From positions 1,488,001 to 1,552,000 of the forward strand of contig NZ_JACHWS010000001.1 of NCBI RefSeq assembly GCF_014191505.1: 64,000 nt of DNA. Reading direction: 5' to 3'. A program made the position numbers and the translations under genes. The notes below the pieces were generated by a model, which was given only the letters and a program-made list of their open reading frames with translations, did no database searches and was not told where the DNA came from. Within the stretch, counting starts at the first letter, position 1, and each line of letters opens with the position of its first letter. Source of the stretch: Hoyosella altamirensis (GTDB taxonomy: Bacteria > Actinomycetota > Actinomycetes > Mycobacteriales > Mycobacteriaceae). Shown here piece after piece: positions 25,151 through 34,130 of the stretch.

Positions 25151-26608
25151 CTACATGGGAAGGCTGGGTGAGTCGATACCGACGACGCGGTCGCCGCAGA
25201 AAACCCGTACGGACTCACCTGGGCCGTGACCACCTATTCCTGACGTGCCCCAGAAGCTCTGTGCAGAACCGTCGGCGAGATCGGCGATCTTGGCTCCGTT
25301 GACGCGCACCTCACCCGACAGCACCCGCGATCCGACCTCGATGGCGCGGTCGAGGTCGGAGCCGAAAACATACGCGTCCAGGCCCGACGGACTGGCGTTG
25401 GCCACACGCAGGGCGTCCTCGTCGGAATCCACGGCATGCAGGCTGACGATTGGACCGAACAGCTCGTCGGTTGCCACCGACGCGTCGACGCCCGAAGCGA
25501 CGGTGGGCGACAGGAAGAATCCGTCAAGTGCGGGGAGCTTTGCTGGCTGATGGATCGTCGCGCCATGGGCCCACAGTCTGTCGATCCGGCTCTGCAGGGT
25601 GGCGAAATGTGGGGCGTTCGAAACTGGACCCAGCTGCGTATTCTCGTCGAGTGAGTGCCCCACCTCGATGCGGGCGACACGATCCAGCAGCGCTTCACGG
25701 AGCGGCTCGAGGAGGCTCTTGTGCGCTAGCACTTTTCCGGGTCCCTCGCACCACTGACCGTTTAGTTTGGTCATCCCTTCGAGGATCCCGTCGGCTGCCA
25801 CATCGATGTCCGCGTCGTCGAGGACGAGGGCCGGGTTGTTACCGCCGAGCTCGAGCTGAAGCACCTTGAAGTCCTCCGCGGCCGCGCGGGCAATCGCCCG
25901 GCCCGCGTTGGGGCCCCCAGTGAACGAAACGATCTTCACGCGGTGATCGCCCGTGATCGACGCGCCCACGTCACCGGCGCCGTGCACGAGTTGCAACGCA
26001 CCATCGGGCAGCCCGGCCTTGATGAAGCACTCGACGATGATTTGCGCGCTGCTCGGCGCATGCTCCGACGGTTTCAGGATTACGGGGCAGCCGGCGGCCA
26101 GCGCACTCGCCATCTTCGCGGCGGGGATGAAACTGGGGCCGTTCCACGGGGTGAGGATGGCCGCGGGACCCCACGGGACCTTGTAGAGCCGGACATCGCG
26201 GCCGTCGGCCGCCAGCGACGTGCGCCGGGGGATGGTGCGCAGCTCCGCAGCCGAGGAGCGGATCCGATGCGGAAGGAACTGCGCTACCATACGCGCGTTC
26301 GCGATCGGGACGCCGCTGGTGAGAGCATCGGTTCGAGCGATGTCCTCGAGCCGGGCCTCGACGATGTCGGCCGCGCGCTCGAGGACAGCGATGCGCTCCT
26401 CGCTCGCGGCGTCATCCCAGCGTTCGAATCCGTAGGACCGCTCCGCGTGGTGCAGAGCTCGTTCCACATCGTCCGGGCTGGTCGTGACGGCACGGTGAAC
26501 GGGCTGTCTCGTGTTGGGGTCGAGGTTCCACGAATCCGGGATCGTCCGGCACTCGGACCACTCGTCCGCGATGTAATTGATCGGCTGAGGCAGTTCCAGG
26601 TTCGGCAT
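25151..26608 (-). CDS. NAD(P)-dependent aldehyde dehydrogenase
   Basis: Enzyme of 485 residues oxidising an aldehyde to an acid. The NAD site is VPWGPAAILTPWNGPSFI, the general base Glu lies in LQLELGGNNPALVLDDADID, and the catalytic Cys in LNGQWCEGPGKVL; FGPIVSLHAVDSDEDALRVAN follows. The Cys context (QWCEGPG rather than GQxCxA) places it in a divergent subgroup. A ribosome site AAGGAGG precedes the ATG. It sits between alcohol dehydrogenase and amine oxidase genes, so it probably handles the aldehyde from either. Confidence 0.9.
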   Translation of the reverse strand: MPNLELPQPINYIADEWSECRTIPDSWNLDPNTRQPVHRAVTTSPDDVERALHHAERSYGFERWDDAASEERIAVLERAADIVEARLEDIARTDALTSGVPIANARMVAQFLPHRIRSSAAELRTIPRRTSLAADGRDVRLYKVPWGPAAILTPWNGPSFIPAAKMASALAAGCPVILKPSEHAPSSAQIIVECFIKAGLPDGALQLVHGAGDVGASITGDHRVKIVSFTGGPNAGRAIARAAAEDFKVLQLELGGNNPALVLDDADIDVAADGILEGMTKLNGQWCEGPGKVLAHKSLLEPLREALLDRVARIEVGHSLDENTQLGPVSNAPHFATLQSRIDRLWAHGATIHQPAKLPALDGFFLSPTVASGVDASVATDELFGPIVSLHAVDSDEDALRVANASPSGLDAYVFGSDLDRAIEVGSRVLSGEVRVNGAKIADLADGSAQSFWGTSGIGGHGPGESVRVFCGDRVVGIDSPSLPM

Positions 26609-26665
26609 CTGCGGCCTCCTTCGGTGGGTAGTTCAGGTATGGGTGGATTCGTGGACTCGGTGTGA

Positions 26666-27763
26666 TCAGGCGGCGAGGTCGGCAACGATGCGGGTGACCT
26701 CGCCCGACTTCATTGCCTCGAAACCCTTGTTGACCTCTCCGAACGGGATGACGTCACTCACCATCTCGTCGAGCAGCAGCCGGCCCTGCAGGTACAGGCG
26801 TGCGAACTGAGTGATGTCCTCGTGCGCCTGGCCCGAGCCCATGTAGGAACCGATGAGGCGCTTCTCGCCGAAGAAGAAATCCGATGCCGGCAGAGTGAGG
26901 TCGGTGCCGTCAGGTGCGATGCCGACCAGACACGCGGTACCCGTGGCGCGGAGGACGGACATTGCTGTCGCCGCGGTACGCGCGGAACCGACCGCCTCGA
27001 ACGAGTAGTCCACCCCGTCACCGAGGACCTTACGAATCTCGGCAGCGACATCGGCTGCGCCATTCACGACGTGCGTGGCACCGTACTTGCGTGACGCCGC
27101 GAGCCGGGCATCGTCGAGATCCACGGCGACAATCGCCGAGGCACCGGCGAGCCGGGCACCCTGGATGATGGCCGAGCCCACGCCGCCGCAGCCGATCACG
27201 GCCACTGTGGCACCTGGGCGTACTTTCGCGCCGCGGAACACGGCCCCGACGCCGGTGATGATGCAGCACGAGAGCAGGCACCCGACGTGCAGCCCCACCT
27301 CGTCTGGCAGCTTCACCAGCGAGCTCTCCCGCATCAGGGTGTGGCGTGAGAACGCGCCGATGTCGCCGAGCCGCTCGACGGCCTGGCCTCCGGGCAACTG
27401 GAAGGCAGGGCGGGGACGCTGCCGGATCTGCGGGACGCGCTGGCACTGCGTCGAGTGCCCAGCTGCACAGTTGCGGCACAGCCCGCACGAAGGGGTGAGG
27501 GCCCCGACGACCCGGTCCCCGGGGCGCAGCGAGATCACTGCGGAGCCCACCGACTCGACGACGCCCGCCACCTCGTGCCCAACCACGACAGGCAGGTCGG
27601 CGTGCACGGTGCCCGTCATGTAGTGGAGATCGCTGTGGCACAGGCCCACGTTGGACACTGCGATGCGGACCTCGCTGGGCTCGGGATTGTCCACCACGAT
27701 CTCGGTGAATTCCAGTGGTTCGTTCAGCGCGGTGAGAACTGCTGCCTCAGTGGTGATCATCAT
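26666..27763 (-). CDS. Zinc-dependent alcohol dehydrogenase (class III-like MDR)
   Basis: Enzyme of 365 residues. It shows CHSDLHYMTG and GHEVAGVVESVG (catalytic zinc), the four structural Cys in CGLCRNCAAGHSTQC, and the cofactor motif VIGCGGVGSAIIQGARLAGA. The upstream extension of the frame into the previous gene is not coding. Two adjacent ATGs at 27763 and 27760 follow GGAG. It oxidises an alcohol, perhaps an omega-hydroxy acid from the monooxygenase/hydrolase steps. The gap to the enoyl-CoA hydratase gene is 11 bp. Confidence 0.9.
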   Translation of the reverse strand: MMITTEAAVLTALNEPLEFTEIVVDNPEPSEVRIAVSNVGLCHSDLHYMTGTVHADLPVVVGHEVAGVVESVGSAVISLRPGDRVVGALTPSCGLCRNCAAGHSTQCQRVPQIRQRPRPAFQLPGGQAVERLGDIGAFSRHTLMRESSLVKLPDEVGLHVGCLLSCCIITGVGAVFRGAKVRPGATVAVIGCGGVGSAIIQGARLAGASAIVAVDLDDARLAASRKYGATHVVNGAADVAAEIRKVLGDGVDYSFEAVGSARTAATAMSVLRATGTACLVGIAPDGTDLTLPASDFFFGEKRLIGSYMGSGQAHEDITQFARLYLQGRLLLDEMVSDVIPFGEVNKGFEAMKSGEVTRIVADLAA

Positions 27764-27774
27764 CGTCTCCGATC

Positions 27775-28569
27775 TCAATTGCTCTGTGCGGGCGCTGACG
27801 GCGCCGCGTTCTTCAGCGCGGAATTTTTGGATGTCCAGAAGCCCTCGATGCCTTCGCTGAAGGCGCCGGATTCCCAGGACTGCCGGGCGGCGTCGTCTTC
27901 TCGGGCAAACGCGGCCTCGATATCTTCGGGACGGGGGCGCAGCAGACTCAGGTGCAGCGCGGTGACGCGCGGATCGGAGTTCCACTGTCTGACCACCTCG
28001 ACCGCGCGGTTCACCAGCTCGTCCGGGGCAGCGATCTCGTCGAGAAGCCCGATGCGCAGGGCTTCATCCGCGCCGATCCGCTGGGAGCCCAGGATGATTC
28101 GCATCGCGTGATTGCGTACGAGTCGACCCATCAGGAAGCTCGAAGCGTTGGAGATGATGATCCCCCGGTGGTTTTCCGGCTGGTAGTACTCGGCGGCGGG
28201 GTTTCCGATCCGCGCGTCACAGCACAGCGTGATCTCCGAGGCGCCGCCGACCGCGATCCCGTTCACGGCCGCGATCACGGGAACCTTCGCCTCGAGAATG
28301 GCGCGGGTGATGTCGTGGAAGGTCGCGAAGGCCTCGCGAAGCTCCTCGTAGGTGCTCGGCACCGTCTGCAGGTCTTCACCGGCGGAGAAGGCCCGCCCCG
28401 TGCCCGTGAGAACGATCCCGCGGACGCGGTCACCGGTCCCGAAGCGGCGGATGGTTTGCGCGAGCAGTACCCGCGTGGCCACGTCCATCGCGTTGAGTTT
28501 CCCGGGGCGGTTCAGCGTGAGTATCGCGACATCGTCGACGATGTGCACGTTCAGGTAGGCGTTGGTCAT
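27775..28569 (-). CDS. Enoyl-CoA hydratase/isomerase family protein
   Basis: Crotonase-fold protein of 264 residues. VAILTLNRPGKLNAMD is the entry strand, GRAFSAGEDLQTV and VIAAVNGIAVGGASEITLCCD form the oxyanion hole and CoA pocket. I chose ATG at 28569 with AAGGAG 6 nt upstream rather than the overlapping start at 28590. The typical second Glu of hydratases (near PENHRGI) is not clearly in place, so isomerase or another crotonase activity is possible. It belongs to the acyl-CoA part of the pathway. Confidence 0.88.
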   Translation of the reverse strand: MTNAYLNVHIVDDVAILTLNRPGKLNAMDVATRVLLAQTIRRFGTGDRVRGIVLTGTGRAFSAGEDLQTVPSTYEELREAFATFHDITRAILEAKVPVIAAVNGIAVGGASEITLCCDARIGNPAAEYYQPENHRGIIISNASSFLMGRLVRNHAMRIILGSQRIGADEALRIGLLDEIAAPDELVNRAVEVVRQWNSDPRVTALHLSLLRPRPEDIEAAFAREDDAARQSWESGAFSEGIEGFWTSKNSALKNAAPSAPAQSN

Positions 28570-28579
28570 ATCTGACTCC

Positions 28580-30202
28580 TTAGTTGCCATTGCCCGCTAT
28601 GCGCGGTGGCTTCAGGTCATAGGTGATGCCGGGTTGATCGGCGGAGCGCGCCTTGAGCACCGGCTTGGACACGCGCTCGGAAGGGGTCCGCGGGAAGTCC
28701 GCAACGAATTCGACGTATCGCGGAACCTTGAAGCGTGCCAGCTGATTTCGCGCCTGAGTGATGATCCGCAGTGCCGTCGCGCGGTCCTCTGCGACGCCGG
28801 GGAACAGCTGCAAGTAGGCTTTGACTTCCTCGCCGAACAGCTCGTCCGGTACACCGACCACTGCCGCAGCAACGACGCTGTCGTCGCGCTCAAGGACGCG
28901 CTCGACCTCGGCGCTCGCGATGTTCTCCCCGCCGCGGCGAACCATGTCCTTGATACGGCCGACCAGCCGGTAGCTATCCGCCTCGCGGAGCGCGATATCG
29001 CCGGTATGCAGCCAGCCGTCGCGCAAAACCTGGGCCGTGTCTCCGGGCCGGTTCCAGTAGCCGAGCATCATCGGTCTGCCTGAGGTGATCAGCTCGCCGG
29101 ATTCGCCCTCGGCGACGTCCCGGCCCTGCGGATCGACCACTCGGACCTCCTTCGTGGGAACCGGCAGCCCCAGCCGGCCGCTGCCGATGTCGGCCGTGTT
29201 TTCAGGAAGGCTGACCAGATCAACTCCGCTTTCGGTCATCCCGAAGATCTCCCGCCACGGTGCGCCCCAGCGCTGTTCGAGCTGAGCATGCAGGGCGACG
29301 GGAATGGCCGAGCACAGCACAAGGCGCAGATCGTTGTTGCAGTCCTGCGGGCTCGGTGGCTGCTTGAACAGCAGCGTGGGCATCGAGCCGAGTACGTAGC
29401 AGAACGTGGCCCGGTGCCGACGTACGTCGGCCATGAAACCCGACGCGGAGAACCGGGGGAGGACCACCAGCGGTGCACCGATCGTCAGGCAAAGTGAGGT
29501 GTTCCACTGCGGGTCCATGTAGGAGAACGGCTGCGAGGTGAGTACGACGTCGTCAGGCCCGAGGTCCGCTGCGCCCGCGCAGACCCAGCCCAGCCGGATC
29601 CAATAGTCGTGGGTCAGCATGCACGCTTTCGGGAATCCGGTGGTCCCTGAGGTGTACTGGAGATTTGCGAGAGTATCTCCGGAGATGGCGACCTGCGGCC
29701 GGGCCGCCGGATACTGGGCGAGCTCGTCGCTCGACCTGACTTCCACGATCCGGATGTGGGCCAGATCGGCGTTCGCGGCGCGCACCTCATCGACAAGCGT
29801 GGTGTGCGCGGCGTCGGTGAAGATCAAATGAGCGCCGGAGTCCCGCAGCACGAATTCCAGGTCGGCGTGCTGGTACGACGAGTTCACCGGCACCGCAACG
29901 CCACCCGCCTTGAGGATCGAAAGCCAGGCAATTGGCCACTGCACGACGTTAGGCAGCATGATCGCGGCTCGGTCACCCGTGCGGACGCCGTCTTCGGCGA
30001 TCAGGCGGTGCGCCAGGCGCGAGGTCCACTCATCGACCTCGCCGAATGTCCAGGAACCTTCTGCAAACCGAAGGAACTCGCGGTCGGAGAAGTTGTCGGC
30101 CTGGTTCGCCAGGAGGTCGATGAGGGTACCGAGCGGCGGAGCCATAGCCATGCGATCGAGTGCGATCGCGCCCTCACGGCGCACTACTTTCACTTCGGTC
30201 AT
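28580..30202 (-). CDS. Acyl-CoA synthetase (AMP-dependent ligase)
   Basis: Enzyme of 540 residues activating a carboxylic acid with ATP and CoA. The P-loop is LQYTSGTTGFPKACMLTHD, followed by the A5-like IFGMTESG, GYWNRPGDTAQVLRDGWLHTGD and the hinge RIKDMVRRGGENIASAEVE. I take the ATG at 30202 because AGAGG lies 5 nt before it; the frame extends to 30340 but that part overlaps the operator. It heads the five-gene operon that runs through to the amine oxidase. Confidence 0.9.
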   Translation of the reverse strand: MTEVKVVRREGAIALDRMAMAPPLGTLIDLLANQADNFSDREFLRFAEGSWTFGEVDEWTSRLAHRLIAEDGVRTGDRAAIMLPNVVQWPIAWLSILKAGGVAVPVNSSYQHADLEFVLRDSGAHLIFTDAAHTTLVDEVRAANADLAHIRIVEVRSSDELAQYPAARPQVAISGDTLANLQYTSGTTGFPKACMLTHDYWIRLGWVCAGAADLGPDDVVLTSQPFSYMDPQWNTSLCLTIGAPLVVLPRFSASGFMADVRRHRATFCYVLGSMPTLLFKQPPSPQDCNNDLRLVLCSAIPVALHAQLEQRWGAPWREIFGMTESGVDLVSLPENTADIGSGRLGLPVPTKEVRVVDPQGRDVAEGESGELITSGRPMMLGYWNRPGDTAQVLRDGWLHTGDIALREADSYRLVGRIKDMVRRGGENIASAEVERVLERDDSVVAAAVVGVPDELFGEEVKAYLQLFPGVAEDRATALRIITQARNQLARFKVPRYVEFVADFPRTPSERVSKPVLKARSADQPGITYDLKPPRIAGNGN

Positions 30203-30320
30203 GTCGTCCTCTGCGAGATTTCTGGGTTCCGGTCGCGTTGCCGCGCAGCGGGACTGCCGCGGAACCCGGGACTTGAATGTGATTGCTGTCATAACGATAG
30301 CGCGAGTTGGTCGTACGATC

Positions 30321-30334
30321 AAGTCATATGACTT
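30321..30334. promoter_or_regulatory. TetR-type operator, perfect 14-bp palindrome
   Basis: AAGTCATATGACTT is self-complementary and lies between the divergent acyl-CoA synthetase and TetR genes, about 105 bp from each start. Close copies stand before the monooxygenase operon and before the ligase/hydrolase pair. Confidence 0.68.
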
Positions 30335-30439
30335 ATACATCTGAGGGAGCGAATTGACGCGTTTTCACTTTTCTGGGCAGGGAGAAGCTGTTAGATTGAC
30401 TTGATCAAACGTCCGTAAATGCTTTGACAGGAGGGCCGC

Positions 30440-31120
30440 ATGCCGCGCATTCCCGCCGCCGAACGTCGCGCCGAACTTGTGGCAGCGGCCGTGCGCGTGA
30501 TCGCCGCGCATGGCGTGGACGGTGCCACCACACGCCGCATTGCTCAGGAGGCGAAGGCTCCGCTGGCAACGCTGCACTACTGCTTCGCCACGAAGGAGGA
30601 ACTGTTTGCGGAGGTCTTCGGGTACGTTGCTGGGCAGTATCGAGAAGTGCTGACGCGCAATGCCGTCCACAGTGAAGTGGAGACCAGTGCGCGCGCTCTG
30701 CTGCGAGGGCTGCTGGAGTGGTACCTCGACAACCGGGACTTCGGCGCTACGATCATCGAGCTAGTTAGCTGGGCCCAGCGCCAGGAGGGCGAGCAGGCCG
30801 AGATGATGTACAACGAGGCCTTCGCAACCATGCGGCCCATTCTTGAGACCGCCGAGACCGCTGCTGGCCAGTCGGTTGACTCAGACACCGTCGATGCGCT
30901 GACCTACATCGTGTCCGCGCTGTCTGACGGGTTCGCGCTTAACTGGCTGGTGTTCACCGACCGCACGGCAGCGGAGCGACAGATCGAGCTCACTATCGGA
31001 GTGCTCGATAGCTGGATGGCTGCAAACCTTGGCGACGCCACCGAGCCTGCGCCCCGGGCCTCGAAAGCTCCCTCCGAGCAGAATCTACGGTCTCTCGTTT
31101 CCTGGGTAGGCGTGGACTAA
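30440..31120 (+). CDS. TetR family regulator of the amine cluster
   Basis: Regulator of 226 residues. The N-terminal HTH reads RRAELVAAAVRVIAAHGVDG and TTRRIAQEAKAPLATLHYCF with KEELFAEVF; the remainder is the alpha-helical ligand domain. A ribosome site (AGGAGGG) precedes the ATG. It is divergent from the catabolic operon and is the only regulator within the cluster, so it is the natural owner of the GTCATATGAC operators. The inducer would be a pathway amine or acyl-CoA; not known. Confidence 0.9.
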   Translation: MPRIPAAERRAELVAAAVRVIAAHGVDGATTRRIAQEAKAPLATLHYCFATKEELFAEVFGYVAGQYREVLTRNAVHSEVETSARALLRGLLEWYLDNRDFGATIIELVSWAQRQEGEQAEMMYNEAFATMRPILETAETAAGQSVDSDTVDALTYIVSALSDGFALNWLVFTDRTAAERQIELTIGVLDSWMAANLGDATEPAPRASKAPSEQNLRSLVSWVGVD

Positions 31121-31140
31121 CACCGCACTGACCCGAAAGT

Positions 31141-31178
31141 GACTGTGGGCCGCAACCGTTCGGTAGCGGCCCACAGTC
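31141..31178. terminator. Strong bidirectional terminator
   Basis: GACTGTGGGCCGC (31141-31153) pairs perfectly with GCGGCCCACAGTC (31166-31178) across a 12-nt loop, followed by TTCCTCATT. It lies between the convergent TetR and amidotransferase-like genes. Confidence 0.85.
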
Positions 31179-31186
31179 TTCCTCAT

Positions 31187-31960
31187 TCAGATTCGCCTAC
31201 TGCCCTCGGTAACGATCCAGCTCAACGTTGGATCGTCGCGCTCCATCCACTCGGGATGCCACTGGACACCGAGCACTGGCGAGCCTGGCAGCTCGACTGC
31301 TTCAACGACGCCGTCAGCCGTGCGCCCGGTGACCACGAGGCCGGCGCCGCAGCGGTCAACTGCCTGATGGTGCCACGAATTTGTGACTGCGCTGGCGCCG
31401 AACAGCCGCTCGGCAATCGAACCAGGCTCGAACGTCACCTTGTGGTCGTCGAAACCGTCGGTGAGCGGGGGAGACGCTGACAGGTGCTCGACGGAGCCGG
31501 GCGGCAGGTGCGGGACCAGCGTTCCGCCAAGTGCGACGTTCAGAACCTGCAGGCCGCGGCACACGCCGAGAATCGGGATGTTCCGGTCGAGCGCTGCCTT
31601 AGCGAGCGCAATCTCGAAGGCGTCCCGTTCGGCGTCGTGGACCATCGGATCATCTCGTGGATCCACATCACGAACTACCGAAGTATCACCGCCCCAGCAC
31701 GTGGGATGGACATCTTGGCCGCCGGTAATCACCACGCCGGACAGCCAGTGGCACAGTGCATCCGGGTCGGCGTCGTAGGGCAGGTTCACCGGAATGCCAC
31801 CGGCCCGTGCGATTCGCTCGGAGAAGTCGGACATGAAGGTGTCGGTGAACAGGTGACCGTACCGTGTGTCCAGACCCTCGACTAAGCCAAGCCGAACCCG
31901 GCGGCCGGTTGTGCCGATGATCGGGCGGACGGCGCCCTGCGCCGCGTTGCCCGCGGTCAC
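31187..31960 (-). CDS. Class I glutamine amidotransferase-like hydrolase (gamma-glutamyl-GABA hydrolase family)
   Basis: Protein of 257 residues from the GTG at 31960 that overlaps the ligase stop as GTGA (a longer frame reaches 31990). The nucleophile Cys is in ILGVCRGLQVLNVALGG and the His-x-Glu pair in GVQWHPEWM; GVVITGGQDVHP is the oxyanion strand. PuuD-type enzymes remove the gamma-glutamyl group after oxidation of gamma-glutamylated amines. In the aniline pathway a similar protein partners a gamma-glutamylanilide synthase. Direct coupling to the ligase gene supports such a role here. Confidence 0.87.
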   Translation of the reverse strand: MTAGNAAQGAVRPIIGTTGRRVRLGLVEGLDTRYGHLFTDTFMSDFSERIARAGGIPVNLPYDADPDALCHWLSGVVITGGQDVHPTCWGGDTSVVRDVDPRDDPMVHDAERDAFEIALAKAALDRNIPILGVCRGLQVLNVALGGTLVPHLPPGSVEHLSASPPLTDGFDDHKVTFEPGSIAERLFGASAVTNSWHHQAVDRCGAGLVVTGRTADGVVEAVELPGSPVLGVQWHPEWMERDDPTLSWIVTEGSRRI

Positions 31961-33312
31961 GGGAACTCGAAGTATCGGGCCGACTCCCACTCGGAGAGCT
32001 CAGCGAACGGATCTCCGCCCGTAGTGTGGAACTGCATCCACTCCCAGCGCCGGGTGCCGACCCAGTAGTCGACGAACTCATCACCAAGCTGCTCGCGCAG
32101 GATCAGGTCCGTCTCGAGCGCCTCCGCCGCCTTGGTGATGGTGTCCGGCAGCCGCTCGAGGTCGGGCACACACCACGCCAGGTCACTGACTGGATCGGGC
32201 GGCTCGATCTCGCCGTCGACGCCAGCGATCACACCGGCGAGAATCGTCGCGACCGCGAGGTACAGGTTCACGTCGGCGCCCGGAACGCGGTACTCGAGGC
32301 GCGAGTACTCCGGATGCCCGCATACCGCTCGTACCGCAGTGCTCTTGTTGCTGATGCCCCACGTGACCGTCGTCGGCGGGCCGCTCAGGTCGACCAGGCG
32401 GCGGTAAGAAGTAATTTGCGGAAGCATGATCGACGTCGCGCCCCGCATTGTCGCGAGGAGTCCGCCGACGGCGTGCAGCATTGTCGGCGACGGCCCATCG
32501 GGAGCATAGAACACGTTGACGCCATCACGCTGCAAGGACATGTTGACGTGCGAGGCTTGGCCATACCCCGCGGTCGGCTTGGCCATGAAGGTCACGGTGT
32601 GGCCGCGCTCGAAGGCCACCTCGCGCATCACCTGCCGGGCGCGCGCCCAGGCGTCGCATACCGAGATCGGATCACCCGGGACCAGGTTGAGTTCGACTTG
32701 TCCTGCTGCGTCCTCGTCGCTCCACGCCTCCCACTCGATGCCGATCTCGTCGAGTCGGTGCGCGACCGCCGACATGTAGTCATTCCAGTCCTTCGATTTT
32801 GCAAGGTGGTAGGCGGTGCCCGCGGAACCACCGAGCGGGGTTAAGTCGCGATATCCCTTTGCTCGTGCCTCGTGGATGGACTCCTGAAACAGGGTCGCCT
32901 CGATCTCGACGGCCACAGTGGCTGTGAAACCGCGTGCTGCGAGTCGGTCGACCAGCTTCCGGGCGAGGTTGCGCGGACAGATACCGACCGGGGTGCCGTC
33001 CGCTTGCCAATAATCACCGATGACGGACTGCAGGCCCGGACTCCACTGCACGAGCGTTGTCATGTCCGGACGGAAGTTCAGGTCGGCGAGGTGACCGCGC
33101 CAATCGGGGTAGGCGAATCCAAAGGCCGGCGCGTTACCGAGATCGAGGCCGAAAAGCAGATCGGCGAACGCGAAGCCTGAGCCCGCGCTCGCAGTGAACT
33201 TCTTGGGCGCGACGTTCTTTCCGAGGAAACAGCCCTCGTGATTCGTGGCCTCGAGCCGGACCGTGTGAACAGCGGGAGCAAGACCCGTTGAGGTAGTGGT
33301 GATTTCAGACAT
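31957..33312 (-). CDS. Glutamine-synthetase-like gamma-glutamylamide ligase
   Basis: Enzyme of 451 residues in the GS fold. It shows VAVEIEATLFQ (first metal Glu), SDEDAAGQVELNLVPGD, AGYGQASHVNMSLQRDG (the His-Asn substrate/ATP block) and SRLEYRVPGADVNLYLAVA (the Arg/phosphate site; NLYL replaces the usual NPYL). A true glutamine synthetase has a different N-terminus and adenylylation loop, so I assign ligation of glutamate to an amine (PuuA, IpuC or AtdA1-like). It overlaps the SCP2-like gene upstream by 8 bp and the amidotransferase gene downstream by 4 bp. Confidence 0.87.
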   Translation of the reverse strand: MSEITTTSTGLAPAVHTVRLEATNHEGCFLGKNVAPKKFTASAGSGFAFADLLFGLDLGNAPAFGFAYPDWRGHLADLNFRPDMTTLVQWSPGLQSVIGDYWQADGTPVGICPRNLARKLVDRLAARGFTATVAVEIEATLFQESIHEARAKGYRDLTPLGGSAGTAYHLAKSKDWNDYMSAVAHRLDEIGIEWEAWSDEDAAGQVELNLVPGDPISVCDAWARARQVMREVAFERGHTVTFMAKPTAGYGQASHVNMSLQRDGVNVFYAPDGPSPTMLHAVGGLLATMRGATSIMLPQITSYRRLVDLSGPPTTVTWGISNKSTAVRAVCGHPEYSRLEYRVPGADVNLYLAVATILAGVIAGVDGEIEPPDPVSDLAWCVPDLERLPDTITKAAEALETDLILREQLGDEFVDYWVGTRRWEWMQFHTTGGDPFAELSEWESARYFEFP

Positions 33313-33976
33313 TGAAGCGAACCTTCCAGGATGCGGCGACTAGGACCGATAGCTGCGAGAGCGTGCCGCGCACGCCGATCAGACCAGTGGACAGGGCGGC
33401 GACTAGGTCATCGGCGCCCGTGAAGATGCCGGTCAACAGATCTGGGGGACCGGCGATCACATAATGAGACTCGCCCTCTCCGACGACCTGCTGGTCCAGC
33501 CCCTCGGGGCCGTCGGCGATCGCAACAAGAACGTCAGGAACCCCCGGTACCGACCGGGCCGCCGCCCAGAACCTCTCCGCTGCGACTTTCCAATCCGGAA
33601 GTGGTGGCGACAGCAGCGTCAGCGTCACTGCGGCAAGAGCATCGGCACCCGCACCCACAGGTTCTCCGATCAGTGCGAACCGGCCGTTCAGATCGACAGT
33701 CAAAGTGAGGTCGGGCTCGGCGAACACACCGTTTGATACCGCAACGGCGCCGTTCGAGATGCTGATTGTCGCAGCCTGCGGAGTCTCGTGGGAGCGGAGA
33801 GCGATGGTGCCTTCCAGCCCTTCCAGGATGGAGTTCGCACTGTTCGCGCGGACGGAGTCAGCGATCGTCCGGCCAATCAGCCGAACGATCGGACTCGCAT
33901 CATCCTCGATACGAACTTCGACCCCGCCGAGCTCGTCAACCCCGCATGTCGCGGGGCCGATCGTGGTTTCGGTCAT
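33305..33976 (-). CDS. SCP2-like sterol-carrier domain protein
   Basis: Protein of 223 residues without a known catalytic motif. The middle part, LEGLEGTIALRSHETPQAAT followed by DLTLTVDLNGRFALIG, has the pattern of SCP2 lipid-binding domains; the C-terminal third is hydrophobic and Ala/Leu-rich. It is the first gene of a three-gene unit with the glutamate ligase and amidotransferase. It might present a hydrophobic substrate; that is inference. Confidence 0.65.
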   Translation of the reverse strand: MTETTIGPATCGVDELGGVEVRIEDDASPIVRLIGRTIADSVRANSANSILEGLEGTIALRSHETPQAATISISNGAVAVSNGVFAEPDLTLTVDLNGRFALIGEPVGAGADALAAVTLTLLSPPLPDWKVAAERFWAAARSVPGVPDVLVAIADGPEGLDQQVVGEGESHYVIAGPPDLLTGIFTGADDLVAALSTGLIGVRGTLSQLSVLVAASWKVRFNV

Positions 33977-34068
33977 CCTTCTATCCTTTCGATTGTGACG
34001 AGATCGCCTGTGCGGTGACCGTCAGCAGCAGATTCCAGGGATCGCCCTAGTTCTGTTCATTTGTCTTG

Positions 34069-34078
34069 GTCATATGAC
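34069..34078. promoter_or_regulatory. TetR-type operator between SCP2-like and hydrolase genes
   Basis: GTCATATGAC in the context TTGGTCATATGACTATG. It lies between divergent genes of the cluster and matches the 30321 palindrome over its 10-bp core and one more base on one side. Confidence 0.62.
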
Positions 34079-34130
34079 TATGATGGTGAGGCACAGATCA
34101 CTACTTGTCAACGGCTTGCGAGGTCCTGAG

